A program made the translations under genes and the position numbers. This document shows, piece by piece, positions 18,399 through 27,962 of a stretch of 64,000 nt of DNA (the stretch's first letter is position 1; each line of letters begins with the position of its first letter). Origin of the DNA: Flavobacteriales bacterium UBA6770 (GTDB lineage: Bacteria > Bacteroidota > Bacteroidia > Flavobacteriales_G > Salibacteraceae); NCBI GenBank assembly GCA_905181875.1, contig CAJIZH010000001.1, positions 1 through 64,000 of the forward strand, read 5' to 3'. The notes under the pieces are model-generated. The model made no database searches. It had not been told where the DNA came from and saw only the letters and a program-made list of their open reading frames with translations.

Positions 18399-19163
18399 AT
18401 GAAATTGATGAAACTATTTGTTTTTTGTTTGCTATCATTGCCAATGAGTTTGATCTATTCACAGTCTATCTTAATAGATTTTTCTCCAATTTCAACTACT
18501 TTCCAAAGTCGCAATAGTAATTCTGCCAATACCAATAACTCATCAGTTTCTTCTACAGATAATCAAATTCTTCTTTCTTCTGAGTTAAGCTTAATATTTC
18601 AGCACAACGATTCTTCTTTAATTCATGGTCCAATACTTTATCTTAGGCATATAAATAAAGTGGATAACTCGACTTATGAGGATCCTGTTCTTAGAAATAC
18701 GAGAGTGACCACTAGCAAAGGTTTTCGAATAGGGTTAGGGTATAAGTTTGGAAATACCGTCTTAGACATAAAAAATATGTTTTCTGTTCAGAGTTTTCAC
18801 ACGATAATTGCTGGTTACAATCCAAGTTATACGGGTGTGATTACAACAAAATTCCATGAAAACGAATTACTTTATTTAGAACAGAGTACACAATATATAT
18901 TCCCTAATAGTTATTCTTTGGAATATAGGTATGGTCCATTATTTTTATACAAATTGAACCGTTTCCAATTTGGAATTCAGTTTAATGTATCATTAGTTAG
19001 CTACTTGGTGCATGGAAATAGTGAAATAGTAAGTATTCAAAAACAATTTGAACCTTACATTCCTCAAGAGTCCAATTCCATTAAAAATAAAGAGCTTAAC
19101 GTAAGTTTCGGAATGGGTTATTCTATTGATTTTCACATTCGATATAGACTAAAATACAATTAG
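18399..19163 (+). CDS. Predicted outer-membrane beta-barrel-like protein
   Basis: Unknown family. The signal peptide ends near residue 22 (LIYSQ). The rest is made of alternating amphipathic strands rich in Asn, Ser and aromatic residues (GFRIGLGYKFGNTVLDIKNMF, YSLEYRYGPLFLYKL, FQFGIQFNVSLVSYL) and ends in IDFHIRYRLKYN, compatible with a small outer-membrane barrel of about 230 residues. It is followed 2 bases later by a gene of similar design, so the two are probably an operon of related proteins. Base composition is as AT-rich as its neighbours. No functional prediction. Confidence 0.75.
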   Translation: MKLMKLFVFCLLSLPMSLIYSQSILIDFSPISTTFQSRNSNSANTNNSSVSSTDNQILLSSELSLIFQHNDSSLIHGPILYLRHINKVDNSTYEDPVLRNTRVTTSKGFRIGLGYKFGNTVLDIKNMFSVQSFHTIIAGYNPSYTGVITTKFHENELLYLEQSTQYIFPNSYSLEYRYGPLFLYKLNRFQFGIQFNVSLVSYLVHGNSEIVSIQKQFEPYIPQESNSIKNKELNVSFGMGYSIDFHIRYRLKYN

Positions 19164-19165
19164 GC

Positions 19166-19993
19166 ATGAAATATTGTTTTTTACTTTTCACTCTTTGCAT
19201 AGTTGGCAACGTTTGCTTTGCTCAATCCAGTTTTATAGAACTGCAAGGCAGGTCAATAGGCTTTAGTTCCAATAACTCAGAAGGGTTAACCGAGATAAAT
19301 AATCAAACCTTTAATATCCAGCAATTTAAGTACGGCTTAAATTATACCTACAAAACGCAAACCAATCGAATTTTTGGAGTGTTTTCGGACCTTGAATATG
19401 AGTTTAGACAAACTGAAAACATGGACGGTACGGATACCACAAGTAGCAACTCCATATCTTTTGATAATACTCGTGAAACCCGTATTGGAGTAGGTTTTGG
19501 GAAGGAATTTCCTCTGTTCGATTCTAAGGTGAGTGTGCGTGTTGTAAACAAATTGTTGTACGGCTTTCGGCGTAGCCAGACGTATGGGACTAGAGGTTAT
19601 TATCGTTTTGGTACTACTACCTATTCAATTTTAAGGAGTAGTTATTCTAAAACTCCAAATACTAATACGATTACTTACCAACTAAACCCCGCTATATTTA
19701 TTAATAAAAAGTGGTTTTCTTTTGGAATTGCCTATGGGTTAAACTTAGAATATAGGCACGTAAATGACAGTAGACTTCGCTATCAAGAGCGACTGGATTT
19801 AAACTCAAGTGTTGGGAGTTTAAAGCAAATAACCGAATCTGAGACTCAGGAGTTATCTAGTGGCGTGGCGCTGAATAGCACTGTTAATTTTAATCCAAAT
19901 TCGGAAACTACATCCAACGATATATCTTCAATAAACCGAGTCAATTTTTCAATTTCAACGGCTATGTTTTTTGAAATTCGATTTGAACTTTAA
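19166..19993 (+). CDS. Predicted outer-membrane beta-barrel-like protein (paralogue-like partner)
   Basis: The signal peptide ends near residue 20 (VCFAQ). The 255-residue mature part has strand-like repeats (FSDLEYEFRQTENM, TRIGVGFGKEFPLF, WFSFGIAYGLNLEYRH) and ends FFEIRFEL, with a near-terminal aromatic residue as in outer-membrane barrels. Overall architecture resembles the preceding gene: a signal, an Asn/Ser-rich first loop, then barrel-like strands. Direct homology between the two cannot be shown by eye. Possibly both bind a common partner at the surface. Function unknown. Confidence 0.75.
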   Translation: MKYCFLLFTLCIVGNVCFAQSSFIELQGRSIGFSSNNSEGLTEINNQTFNIQQFKYGLNYTYKTQTNRIFGVFSDLEYEFRQTENMDGTDTTSSNSISFDNTRETRIGVGFGKEFPLFDSKVSVRVVNKLLYGFRRSQTYGTRGYYRFGTTTYSILRSSYSKTPNTNTITYQLNPAIFINKKWFSFGIAYGLNLEYRHVNDSRLRYQERLDLNSSVGSLKQITESETQELSSGVALNSTVNFNPNSETTSNDISSINRVNFSISTAMFFEIRFEL

Positions 19994-20195
19994 GTGAATT
20001 AAACTTCATAAACCTTGTGCCTTTTATTCTGTATCAATTTATTTTGGTGGAAAAGAAAGAGCAGTGTCTAAAAGCTTAGTGTAACATTTAACCAACAGTA
20101 ATCCAACATCCGATGTTGAAAAGCTGCAAGGTGTCGTCCTAATCTCGGTTAAGGCATGTGGTACCTTTAGTGCAAAGTCAATTTCCTTTCTAATT

Positions 20196-22152
20196 ATGCG
20201 GTTCACAACAGTCTTTCCTTATCCTTTTTTCATTTTTCAGCACTGGTTTAATTGCTCAGTTTAGTGAGATTGCTGCAAGTGATGCAGCCCAACCTTATCT
20301 TAAAACCTTCAAGACTCCACCATTTTTATTGGACTCATCAAATATTTGGGTAAATCGACAACTGAAGTCCTTGAGTTTGAATGAGAAAATCGGTCAGCTG
20401 TTCATGGTGGCTGCTTATTCGAATAAAGGAGAAAGTCATAAAAACTCAATCCAAAAGTTAGTATCGAAATACGGTATCGGTGGTTTAATATTCTTTCAAG
20501 GCGGCCCTGTTCGACAAGCAAGATTGACAAACCATTATCAGAGGAAAGCAAAAGTTCCATTGATGATAGCGATGGATGCAGAATGGGGGTTGGATATGCG
20601 ATTGGATAGTACCATTGGTTATCCCAGACAAATGGCTTTGGGCGCAATAAAAAATAACGAGGCTATCTATGAAATGGGCGCTGCTTTGGCAGTGCAATGC
20701 CGGAGACTGGGAGTGCATGTAAATTTTGCTCCAGTAATCGATGTCAATAACAACCCTAAGAATCCTGTAATAAACAGTAGATCTTTTGGCGAAAACAAGG
20801 TGCTAGTTGCAGAAAAAGGAATTGCTTACATGAAAGGAATGCAAGACAATTTGGTATTAGCCTGTGGTAAACATTTTCCAGGACATGGTGATACTGATGC
20901 CGATTCGCACAAATCGTTACCTGTTATCAGTCATGATTTGAAAAGGTTAGAGGAACTTGAAATGTATCCTTTTCGCGAGTTGATTGATGCTGGATTGGGC
21001 AGCATGATGGTTGCCCATCTTTTTGTTCCTGCACTAGATAATACTCCAAACGTTGCCACTACGCTTTCTTCTAAAGTGGTGACCGATTTATTGAAAAACG
21101 ATTTGCAATTTAAAGGCTTGATTTTTACCGATGCACTTAATATGAAAGGTGTAAGTAGCTATTTTGAGCCTGGAGAAGTGGATGTGCGAGCATTGCTTGC
21201 AGGAAACGACGTCCTATTATTTGCTGAAGATGTTCCGAAAGCAATTTCTAAAATTAAAGCGGCAATTGTAAGTGGCGAAATATCAGAAGAAGAGATTTCT
21301 AAACGATGTGCTAAAATTTTGAAAGCAAAATATTGGCTGCAGTTGAATAGAAACGAAGCAGTAGAAATGGAAAATCTCTATGAAGATTTGAACTCAAAAG
21401 CCATGCAATTGAGTAACCGGAAAGTAGTTGAGAAAAGTTTGACGTTGATTCAGAATCGTAATAATTTGTTGCCATATCAGCAATTGGACAGTATTAAGTT
21501 AGCTACCATTGCTATTGGAGGAATGGCCAGCCTAGACGATATAAACACCTTCCAAAAAACGATTGACTTATTTGCTCCAGCTAAACATTTCGGAATTTCT
21601 AGCACTCCCTCATTTGACGAAATAATTGCATTAAATAATAGCCTAGAGGGCTTTAATCACATTGTGATTAGTCTACATGGACTTAGACAATATCCAGGTC
21701 GAAATTTCGGAATTACTAAGGAGATGGCAAATGCAGTGAAACTGCTGGAGGCTAAAGGAAAAGTCGCTCTAGTTTATTTTGGTAATCCTTATGGATTAAA
21801 GCATTTAGAACAGCTGGATGAAATTGAAAGCATTTTGATTGCTTATCACGATGGTGAATTTCAACAAGAATATGCAGCTCAAGCTTTGTTTGGAGCGATA
21901 GACGTAAATGGTAAACTTCCAGTAACGGTTTCCGATATTTATCCCGCCGGCACCGGATTTTCAACTGAGGCATTGGGCACGTTTAAATATACTCAGCCCG
22001 AAGAACTGAATATTGCAAGTTCTGATTTGAATCAAATTGACTCAATTTCTCTGGAGGGAATTAAAGCAGGTGCTTATCCCGGTTGCCAAGTGTTGGTTGC
22101 AAACAGAGGGTTTAGTGACTTACAAAAAGAACTTTGGTTATTACACATATGA
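20196..22152 (+). pseudogene. Glycoside hydrolase family 3 (NagZ-like) half of a frameshifted GH3/serine-hydrolase gene
   Basis: GH3 beta-N-acetylglucosaminidase-type domain: NEKIGQLFMVAAYSNK, KVPLMIAMDAEWGLDMRLD, VHVNFAPVIDVNNNPKNPVI, the NagZ loop GKHFPGHGDTDADSH with the catalytic His, and the nucleophile Asp in FTDALNMKGV. In Bacteroidota this domain is commonly fused to a C-terminal beta-lactamase-like domain, in a protein of about 970-1000 residues. Two shifts are visible. The ATG at 20196 (MRFTTVF) is one base out of frame with LILFSFFSTGLIAQ, a signal peptide that leads straight into the enzyme; the shift lies at 20211-20220. A second +1 shift at TTT 22111-22113 separates the second domain. 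Without the shifts the ORF can only start at TTG 20329. Confidence 0.8.
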
Positions 22153-23215
22153 CAATAAAAAGCCAGTTACAGATGCCTCAATTTACGATTTAGCGAGTAT
22201 TACAAAAATTGCCTCAACCACATTGAGCGTTATGAAGTTATACGATGATAATAAGTTTGATTTGGACAAATACTTATGTGATTATCTACCTGATTTGGTA
22301 GACTCAGCTGCACAGCCTTACGGTGAAATAGTGCTTAGAGATATGTTAAGTCACAAAGCTGGACTGACTCCTTGGATTCCCTTCTACAAGAATACATTGG
22401 CTAACGGTTACCCTAAATACAATTACTATTCATTGGTTCAATCGGAAACGTATCCTTTTCGAGTAGCTGAAAATTTATTCATGCATAAGGATTATCCAAA
22501 TCGAATCTTAAGCGAATTATTATGTACTCCTCTTTTTGAGTCGAAAAAATACAAGTACAGTGATTTAGGGTATTATTTTTTGACTGAGATTATTGAGAAA
22601 CAATCAAATCTTTCACAAGATCAATATGTTGCTGAAAATTTTTACAAGCCTATGGGATTAGCTACAGCTACTTATAAACCCATGAACTTTCATCCAAAGG
22701 AAATTATAGTACCGACCGAAAATGATAAAACTTTTAGAAGGCAGCTGGTACATGGAGATGTGCATGATCCCGGTGCTGCTATGATGGGGGGAGTTGCAGG
22801 TCATGCTGGATTGTTCTCTAACGCCAACGATCTAGCTAAAATCATGCAATGTTTCATGAACTTTGGTGAGTATGGAGGCAGACGCTATATCTCTGAAGAA
22901 ACAGTAAAAGAGTTTGTTAGATGTCAGTTTTGTGAAGAAGATAATCGCAGAGGAGCAGGTTTTGATAAGCCGGTTAGAAATGGAGAAGGCGGTCCTACTT
23001 GTAATTGTATTTCTCTGGAGAGTTTCGGACATACTGGGTTTACAGGTACAATGGCTTGGGCTGATCCAGATGAAGAAATCGTTTATATTTTTCTTTCTAA
23101 TCGAGTATATCCAGATGCATCCAATACCAAGTTGCTGAACATGGATATAAGAACGAGGATACAAGAAGTGATTTACGATGCCGTTGCAAATAGCAAAGCA
23201 CAGCAAGAGGGTTAA
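22037..23215 (+). pseudogene. Serine-hydrolase (beta-lactamase-like) half of the frameshifted GH3 gene
   Basis: Class C beta-lactamase-type domain: the SxxK motif in LASITKIASTT, a YSDLGYYFL strand (YxN-like position), and HTGFTGTMAWADP near the C-terminus in place of the KTG box. The authentic join reads VLVANRG from the upstream frame into LVTYKKNFGYYTYDN in this frame if one T of 22111-22113 is removed, so the real boundary is near 22111. Residues coded between 22037 and 22110 in this frame are spurious. GH3/serine-hydrolase fusions are thought to act in cell-wall glycan turnover. Ends 64 bases before bshA. Confidence 0.8.
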
Positions 23216-23279
23216 AACCTTCTAAATTGTCAGTTTTTCTGCTACCCTAACATCGTAGAAGGTGTAGTTTTGTTTTCTT

Positions 23280-24404
23280 ATGCGAATAGGAATTGTTTGT
23301 TATCCCACTATAGGTGGAAGCGGTGTTGTAGCCACAGAATTAGGTAAAGCTTTGGCCGCGAAAGGCCATAAAATTCACTTTATTACCTACGATCAGCCGG
23401 TTAGATTGAGCGAATTGGGAACAAATATGTTTTACCATGAAGTTTTGGTATCGCAGTATCCACTGTTTCAATACCCACCATATGAATTGGTACTTACCAG
23501 TAAATTAGTTGATGTTGTAAAGCATGAGAAATTGGACTTATTGCATGTTCATTATGCCATACCACATGCTTCTGCGGCATATATGGCTCAGCAAATTTTG
23601 AAACAACAGGGAATCAATATTCCTTTTATTACTACTCTGCATGGCACGGATATTACCTTAGTTGGTAAGGATCCTTCTTTTGAACCGGTAATCACATTTT
23701 CAATAAATAACAGTAATGCAGTCACTGCAGTTTCAGAAAACTTAAAAGGCGATACTTTACGGTATTTTGAAGTGAAGCCTGAAATACAAGTGATACCAAA
23801 TTTTATTTGCCCAGAAAGACATGAAAAGATAGATAACACTCAATTAAAGAAAAGTTATGCTCCGAACGGAGAGCGGATTATAATGCATATGAGTAACTTC
23901 CGTCCTGTAAAGAGAGTGCATGATGTGGTAAAGACCTTTGCATTGATTCAAGAAAAAATCCCGGCTAAAATGATTTTTGTTGGTGATGGTCCTGATCGAT
24001 TTGCCGTTGAAAAAATATGTCGTGAATTAGGTACCTGTAAAGACACTATTTTTCTGGGTAAGGTCAAGGATGTAGAAGAGGTGATAGACATTGCAGATCT
24101 GTTTATTCTGCCTTCTCAAACAGAGAGTTTTGGTCTTGCCGCTTTGGAGGCAATGATTAGTAGAGTGCCCGTTATTACTTCAAACGCGGGAGGGTTGCCT
24201 GAGGTAATGGAACAAGGAGTTTCTGGTTTTATGAGTAATGTTGGTGACATAGAGGATATGGCAAAAAATGCTTTGGACATTTTAAAAAATGAAGAAAGTA
24301 TCGCTCACTTTAGAGCAGGAGCATTTAAGCAAGCAAATAAATTTGATATCAAAAATATTCTACCTCAATATGAGGAACTGTATGCTAAGGTGCTTGCTAA
24401 GTAG
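23280..24404 (+). CDS. bshA: N-acetyl-alpha-D-glucosaminyl L-malate synthase BshA
   Basis: GT4-family glycosyltransferase that joins GlcNAc from UDP-GlcNAc to L-malate, the first step in bacillithiol synthesis. The BshA start [21 protein letters not shown] is diagnostic. Also seen are the segment [29 protein letters not shown], the donor-binding part with [14 protein letters not shown], and the E-x7-E motif region [11 protein letters not shown]. Length (374) is normal. A TAGTTTTG -7-like element sits at 23265-23272, only 8 bases before the ATG. No bshB or bshC is nearby. Bacillithiol is the known low-molecular-weight thiol of many Bacteroidota. Confidence 0.95.
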   Translation: MRIGIVCYPTIGGSGVVATELGKALAAKGHKIHFITYDQPVRLSELGTNMFYHEVLVSQYPLFQYPPYELVLTSKLVDVVKHEKLDLLHVHYAIPHASAAYMAQQILKQQGINIPFITTLHGTDITLVGKDPSFEPVITFSINNSNAVTAVSENLKGDTLRYFEVKPEIQVIPNFICPERHEKIDNTQLKKSYAPNGERIIMHMSNFRPVKRVHDVVKTFALIQEKIPAKMIFVGDGPDRFAVEKICRELGTCKDTIFLGKVKDVEEVIDIADLFILPSQTESFGLAALEAMISRVPVITSNAGGLPEVMEQGVSGFMSNVGDIEDMAKNALDILKNEESIAHFRAGAFKQANKFDIKNILPQYEELYAKVLAK

Positions 24405-24472
24405 TTTTACCGTAATCACTAGGATTGATTTGGTTGTTACAGTCATTGGTTAGAAATAGTAAATTTACAGTT

Positions 24473-24679
24473 ATGAAAAAATCAGTTTTATTAGCCACCG
24501 TTTTAATTTTCGGTTTAGGAATGAGCTCTTGCTCAAAATGTTATACTTGTGAGGCACCAGTAGAGATTACTACTTCTAGTGGTACAACTACTGAATATCA
24601 GGAAGAAGATTTTTGTACAGCAAGTCCTCAAGAATTAGAATCTAAAGAAGCTGATGGGTATAAATGTACTAATGCTTAG
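24473..24679 (+). CDS. Small cysteine-containing lipoprotein
   Basis: Sixty-eight residues starting at the ATG at 24473. MKKSVLLATVLIFGLGMSSC is a clear lipoprotein signal with lipobox MSSC. The 50-residue mature part has a CYTC motif just after the lipid-anchored Cys and two further Cys (EDFC, GYKC), suggesting a small disulfide-bonded or metal-binding fold. Similar short CxxC lipoproteins are frequent in Bacteroidota, with no known function. An upstream in-frame start at 24425 lacks signal-peptide features. Confidence 0.78.
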   Translation: MKKSVLLATVLIFGLGMSSCSKCYTCEAPVEITTSSGTTTEYQEEDFCTASPQELESKEADGYKCTNA

Positions 24680-24695
24680 AAAAAAAATATTAGAT

Positions 24696-24723
24696 TAAAA
24701 GCTGGATTAACCCCCGGCTTTTT
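24696..24723. terminator. Shared terminator between convergent genes
   Basis: AAAGCTGG pairs with CCGGCTTT (one G-U) around ATTAACCC, followed by a T-run on the plus strand; the A-run before it serves as T-run for the minus strand. It sits between the small lipoprotein gene and the convergent SUI1 gene, overlapping the end of the latter. Confidence 0.65.
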
Positions 24724-25057
24724 TTATGCCGTAATTTTTAGCTGCAAGCAGTTTCACTATTTTATCGCGCTGGTCGCCTTGAATAATAATTTCACCTTCT
24801 TTTACTGATCCACCAACACCGCAATTCGCCTTTATCATCTTAGATAAGTCGTTTCTATCCTCGTCAGTCCCCACGAATCCCTTTAAGACACTTGCAGTTT
24901 TTCCACCCCTGCCTTTTTTCTCGATATAAACACGCAAGATCTGCTGGTTTGCAGGTAAAGTGTCTTGTTGCATATCCTCATTCGATTCATAATTGAAATC
25001 GCTATTAGTCGAATAAACAACGTTAACTCGTTCTTTGCTTTTTTTATTTTTCCCCAT
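24707..25057 (-). CDS. SUI1/eIF1-family translation factor (YciH-like)
   Basis: Small protein of 116 residues with the SUI1 domain in its C-terminal two thirds: LRVYIEKKGRGGKTASVLKGF, LSKMIKANCGVGGSVKEGEIIIQGDQRDKIVKLL. Bacterial homologues (YciH) resemble eukaryotic eIF1 and influence start-codon fidelity or leaderless-mRNA use in E. coli. The N-terminus is basic then acidic. It ends in the shared terminator and sits 1 base downstream of the lipid kinase gene, so it is probably cotranscribed with it. Confidence 0.9.
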   Translation of the reverse strand: MGKNKKSKERVNVVYSTNSDFNYESNEDMQQDTLPANQQILRVYIEKKGRGGKTASVLKGFVGTDEDRNDLSKMIKANCGVGGSVKEGEIIIQGDQRDKIVKLLAAKNYGIKKAGG

Positions 25058-25058
25058 G

Positions 25059-25949
25059 TTACTTCGAATTTTTAGGTACTAAAATATTAAGTGCAGCAGG
25101 CAGGCAATCAACTTTTGCAGGCAGACTAATTTTAATGGCTTCGCCATCGACTTGTGCATTTATTTGATCGTCCACATTTTTAACTTCAATCACTAAAGAT
25201 TTCACTTGTTTTCCAAGATAAAAACTAGAATTGTGCAAGTTATTTAGAAATAAATTCAACCCAAGTTTAGGGCCAAATAATTTCGGATAACTTTTAATTA
25301 TGCATAAATCCAAAAGTCCATCCTGCACAGAAGCATCTTTTGCTATAATGGCATTATTACCGTATTGCGATGCATTTGCTATTGTCACACTAAATGCTTT
25401 CCGATCTTTAATAATTCCGTCATACATCAATTTGTAATGTTCGGTCGAATAGGACGGATAAAGTTTGATTGTTTCCTTCAAATATCCAATTAGACCGCGT
25501 GAATTTCGTCGATTAAAATTGTGAGCGACTTCAGCTTCAAAACCAAGTCCGCAGGTGACAAAAAAGATTTTTTCATTGAGTTTACCGGCATCTATTTTAG
25601 TGGTAGTTCCTTCCAAAATTACTTCCAATGCTTTTATAGGTTGCAGAGGGAGTTTTAGATGTCTAGCCAAACCATTTCCTGAACCTAAAGGAATTAGACC
25701 TAGAGGTGTATCACTTCCAATCAATTGACTTCCAATTTCATTTACAGTTCCATCGCCTCCTACCGCTATAAGTGTAATTGCGGATGCGTTCATTATTTGT
25801 TTAGTCAGCTCAATTGAATGTCCTTTGTATTTTGAGTAATAGAATTGATAATCAAGCTTGCGTTGCTTTAATTCCGCTTCAATTTGAGAAATCAATGCTT
25901 TTTTGTTTACCGATCCTGATATAGGATTTATGATAAAAGCATATTTCAT
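25059..25949 (-). CDS. Diacylglycerol/lipid kinase (YegS/DagK-like)
   Basis: Soluble lipid kinase of the DAGK_cat family. It has FIINPISGS at the N-terminus, the nucleotide-binding VGGDGTVNEIGS, IPLGSGNGLARHLKLP, FFVTCGLGFEAEVAH and a C-terminal IDDQINAQVDGEA strand typical of YegS/DgkB. Length (296) is right for the family. It overlaps the LTA-synthase-like gene upstream by 4 bases, and the pair could act together on diacylglycerol released when phosphoglycerol is transferred. That link is inference, since Bacteroidota do not make classical lipoteichoic acid. Confidence 0.9.
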   Translation of the reverse strand: MKYAFIINPISGSVNKKALISQIEAELKQRKLDYQFYYSKYKGHSIELTKQIMNASAITLIAVGGDGTVNEIGSQLIGSDTPLGLIPLGSGNGLARHLKLPLQPIKALEVILEGTTTKIDAGKLNEKIFFVTCGLGFEAEVAHNFNRRNSRGLIGYLKETIKLYPSYSTEHYKLMYDGIIKDRKAFSVTIANASQYGNNAIIAKDASVQDGLLDLCIIKSYPKLFGPKLGLNLFLNNLHNSSFYLGKQVKSLVIEVKNVDDQINAQVDGEAIKISLPAKVDCLPAALNILVPKNSK

Positions 25950-27826
25950 TCTGTTAGTTGATTATTGATTACTCGATTATTGTATTGCTGAATTACCGCT
26001 TTTAATTTGCGTTCTAATCGTGCTGTTATTTCAGGTTCTAGTGCAGTTAAGTCGTTTTTAAAAGCCTTATCATTTTTTATATTGTAAAGTCCAATCGTCT
26101 TTTCTGAACTAAATTGAAGGACATAACCTTCAGATATAAACTGATATACACCATTCAAATACTGAACGCTAAACCCGCTTTTTTTAGCAGAAAATCGAGA
26201 TGCTCCAAATCCGAAGTAAGGAGACTTATAGTTGAGGTATTTAAGAACGGTGGGAAGTATATCGGCTTGCTGAGTAAAGTTAGTGTTTGAGCCTATTAGT
26301 TGGGTATCACCAGGCATATAGAACAAAAGCGGAATGCTATATTGTCCAACATTTAGTGCGTATTCTTTATCTTTTGTATTGGGTGTATGGTCTGCAGTAA
26401 TTACAAATAAGGTGTTTTTGTACCAAGTTGCGGTTTTTGCTTTTTCAAAAAATGTCTTTAGAGCATAATCAGCATAGGCGATAGCATTTTCCATTGGTCG
26501 CTTCCCTTTATTAAATCTCGATTGATGTCTTTCGGGAATAGCATACGGGTGGTGAGAAGACAAGGAAAAAATACCACTGAAAAAAGGAGGTGTAAATCCT
26601 TTTAATTCTTCATTAAAAAAGGAAAAGAATTCCTCATCATATACACCCCATGTGCCATCAAAGTCTTCTTGGTTCGGGTATTCATCTAGACCATAGTAAT
26701 TGTCAAAATCGGTTGTGTTTGTATAGGAATCGAAACTCATAGTTCCATTTCTTCCACCGTGAAAAAAACTGGTAGCATATCCTTCTCTTTTAAGGTAGGT
26801 AGCCAAACTATTTAGTTTATTACCTCCATATAATCCAGTAATTAACGGATGATCGCTCAATGTTGGAATTCCAGAAAAAATACTTGGAAGTCCTTCTATA
26901 GATTTTTTTCCATTTGCAAAACAATTTTCAAAACTTAAAGACTGTTTTTTCAAACTATTAAAGTAAGGTGTTAGATATTCTTTTCTATCCGAACGAACAA
27001 ATTCGTTGGAAAAGCTTTCCAAAACAATAACGACAACATTCAGTTTTTTGAAAGAACTAGAGTCTTGAATTATAGGCTCATGTACTGGATTAAAAATGCT
27101 AGAAAGTTCTTCTTTTGAAAAATACGCAACTGGAGCCATACTTGACTTACCAAAGGTTTTGATTAATGTAAAAGGTGTGTTTAATACAATTGGTACATTC
27201 TGCGGTTTTGTATGCTTCGCTGCATCTATCGTTTTGAGAGGAACGAGCTGAATACCTCCGCGACCTAAAAGAACGAAACCGCCTACTATAACAATTGAGA
27301 AGAATACGTTTAGCGGCCATTTCCCAGTATTGAAGTTTTTAGAATTCATAGTGTAGGTAGTCCTGAAAAACTGGATACAACCGTAAATTAAGAGTGCTGC
27401 TAGAAAAAACAGATACCAAAAGTCCATTAGGAATTGAGGGAGTAATGCCCAAATATCGCCTCCCTCTCCAAAAAACATAAGCACATCGCTGGTCGTACGT
27501 TTTAGAGTAAATTCATAATACTTAAAATCAATTGTGGTCAATAAAATAGATATGACAATGCCTAAAAGAAGAAAGAATTCAGTTGTTTTTTGCAGAATAG
27601 TATTATTCCACCAAATTCCTAAGAGGCTTAAAACATGAAACGGAATAAACCACAAGACAATTGAAACACCATCGTATCGCATGCCTGCAATAAAATCCCA
27701 AAGTCGAACATCATCAAAGAGATCCCAATTGAATAAAAGGAACAACAGACGGAGTAAGCTGTATAGCCCAAACAATAGGAATACGCGGATAAAGTATTGG
27801 ATTACTCGTATGTCAATTGAAAACAT
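25946..27826 (-). CDS. LTA-synthase-family membrane sulfatase
   Basis: Inner-membrane phosphoglycerol/phosphoethanolamine-transferase-like protein. Five membrane helices in about residues 10-200 are followed by an extracytoplasmic sulfatase-fold domain: VVIVLESFSNEF (metal Glu), CFANGKKSIEGLPSIFSG, where Ser takes the place of the LtaS catalytic Thr, FFHGGRNGTMSFD and VITADHTPNTK (metal Asp-His). Length is normal. I chose the ATG at 27826, which gives MFSIDIRVIQYFIRV; a longer start at 27844 is also possible. The downstream lipid kinase overlaps. In Bacteroidota these proteins modify envelope glycans or lipids; the substrate is not known. Confidence 0.9.
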   Translation of the reverse strand: MFSIDIRVIQYFIRVFLLFGLYSLLRLLFLLFNWDLFDDVRLWDFIAGMRYDGVSIVLWFIPFHVLSLLGIWWNNTILQKTTEFFLLLGIVISILLTTIDFKYYEFTLKRTTSDVLMFFGEGGDIWALLPQFLMDFWYLFFLAALLIYGCIQFFRTTYTMNSKNFNTGKWPLNVFFSIVIVGGFVLLGRGGIQLVPLKTIDAAKHTKPQNVPIVLNTPFTLIKTFGKSSMAPVAYFSKEELSSIFNPVHEPIIQDSSSFKKLNVVVIVLESFSNEFVRSDRKEYLTPYFNSLKKQSLSFENCFANGKKSIEGLPSIFSGIPTLSDHPLITGLYGGNKLNSLATYLKREGYATSFFHGGRNGTMSFDSYTNTTDFDNYYGLDEYPNQEDFDGTWGVYDEEFFSFFNEELKGFTPPFFSGIFSLSSHHPYAIPERHQSRFNKGKRPMENAIAYADYALKTFFEKAKTATWYKNTLFVITADHTPNTKDKEYALNVGQYSIPLLFYMPGDTQLIGSNTNFTQQADILPTVLKYLNYKSPYFGFGASRFSAKKSGFSVQYLNGVYQFISEGYVLQFSSEKTIGLYNIKNDKAFKNDLTALEPEITARLERKLKAVIQQYNNRVINNQLTE

Positions 27827-27962
27827 GTTTGACAAAATTAGCACAATGACTTTCCTAGCGTTATTTAGTCTGAAATTGTCTTCACTAAATTGGTTAAAAA
27901 AAATAGTAGCTAGCAGATGTGTTAAAAAGCCGAAAGGTTACATTTGAAGCAAAGATTAATAC

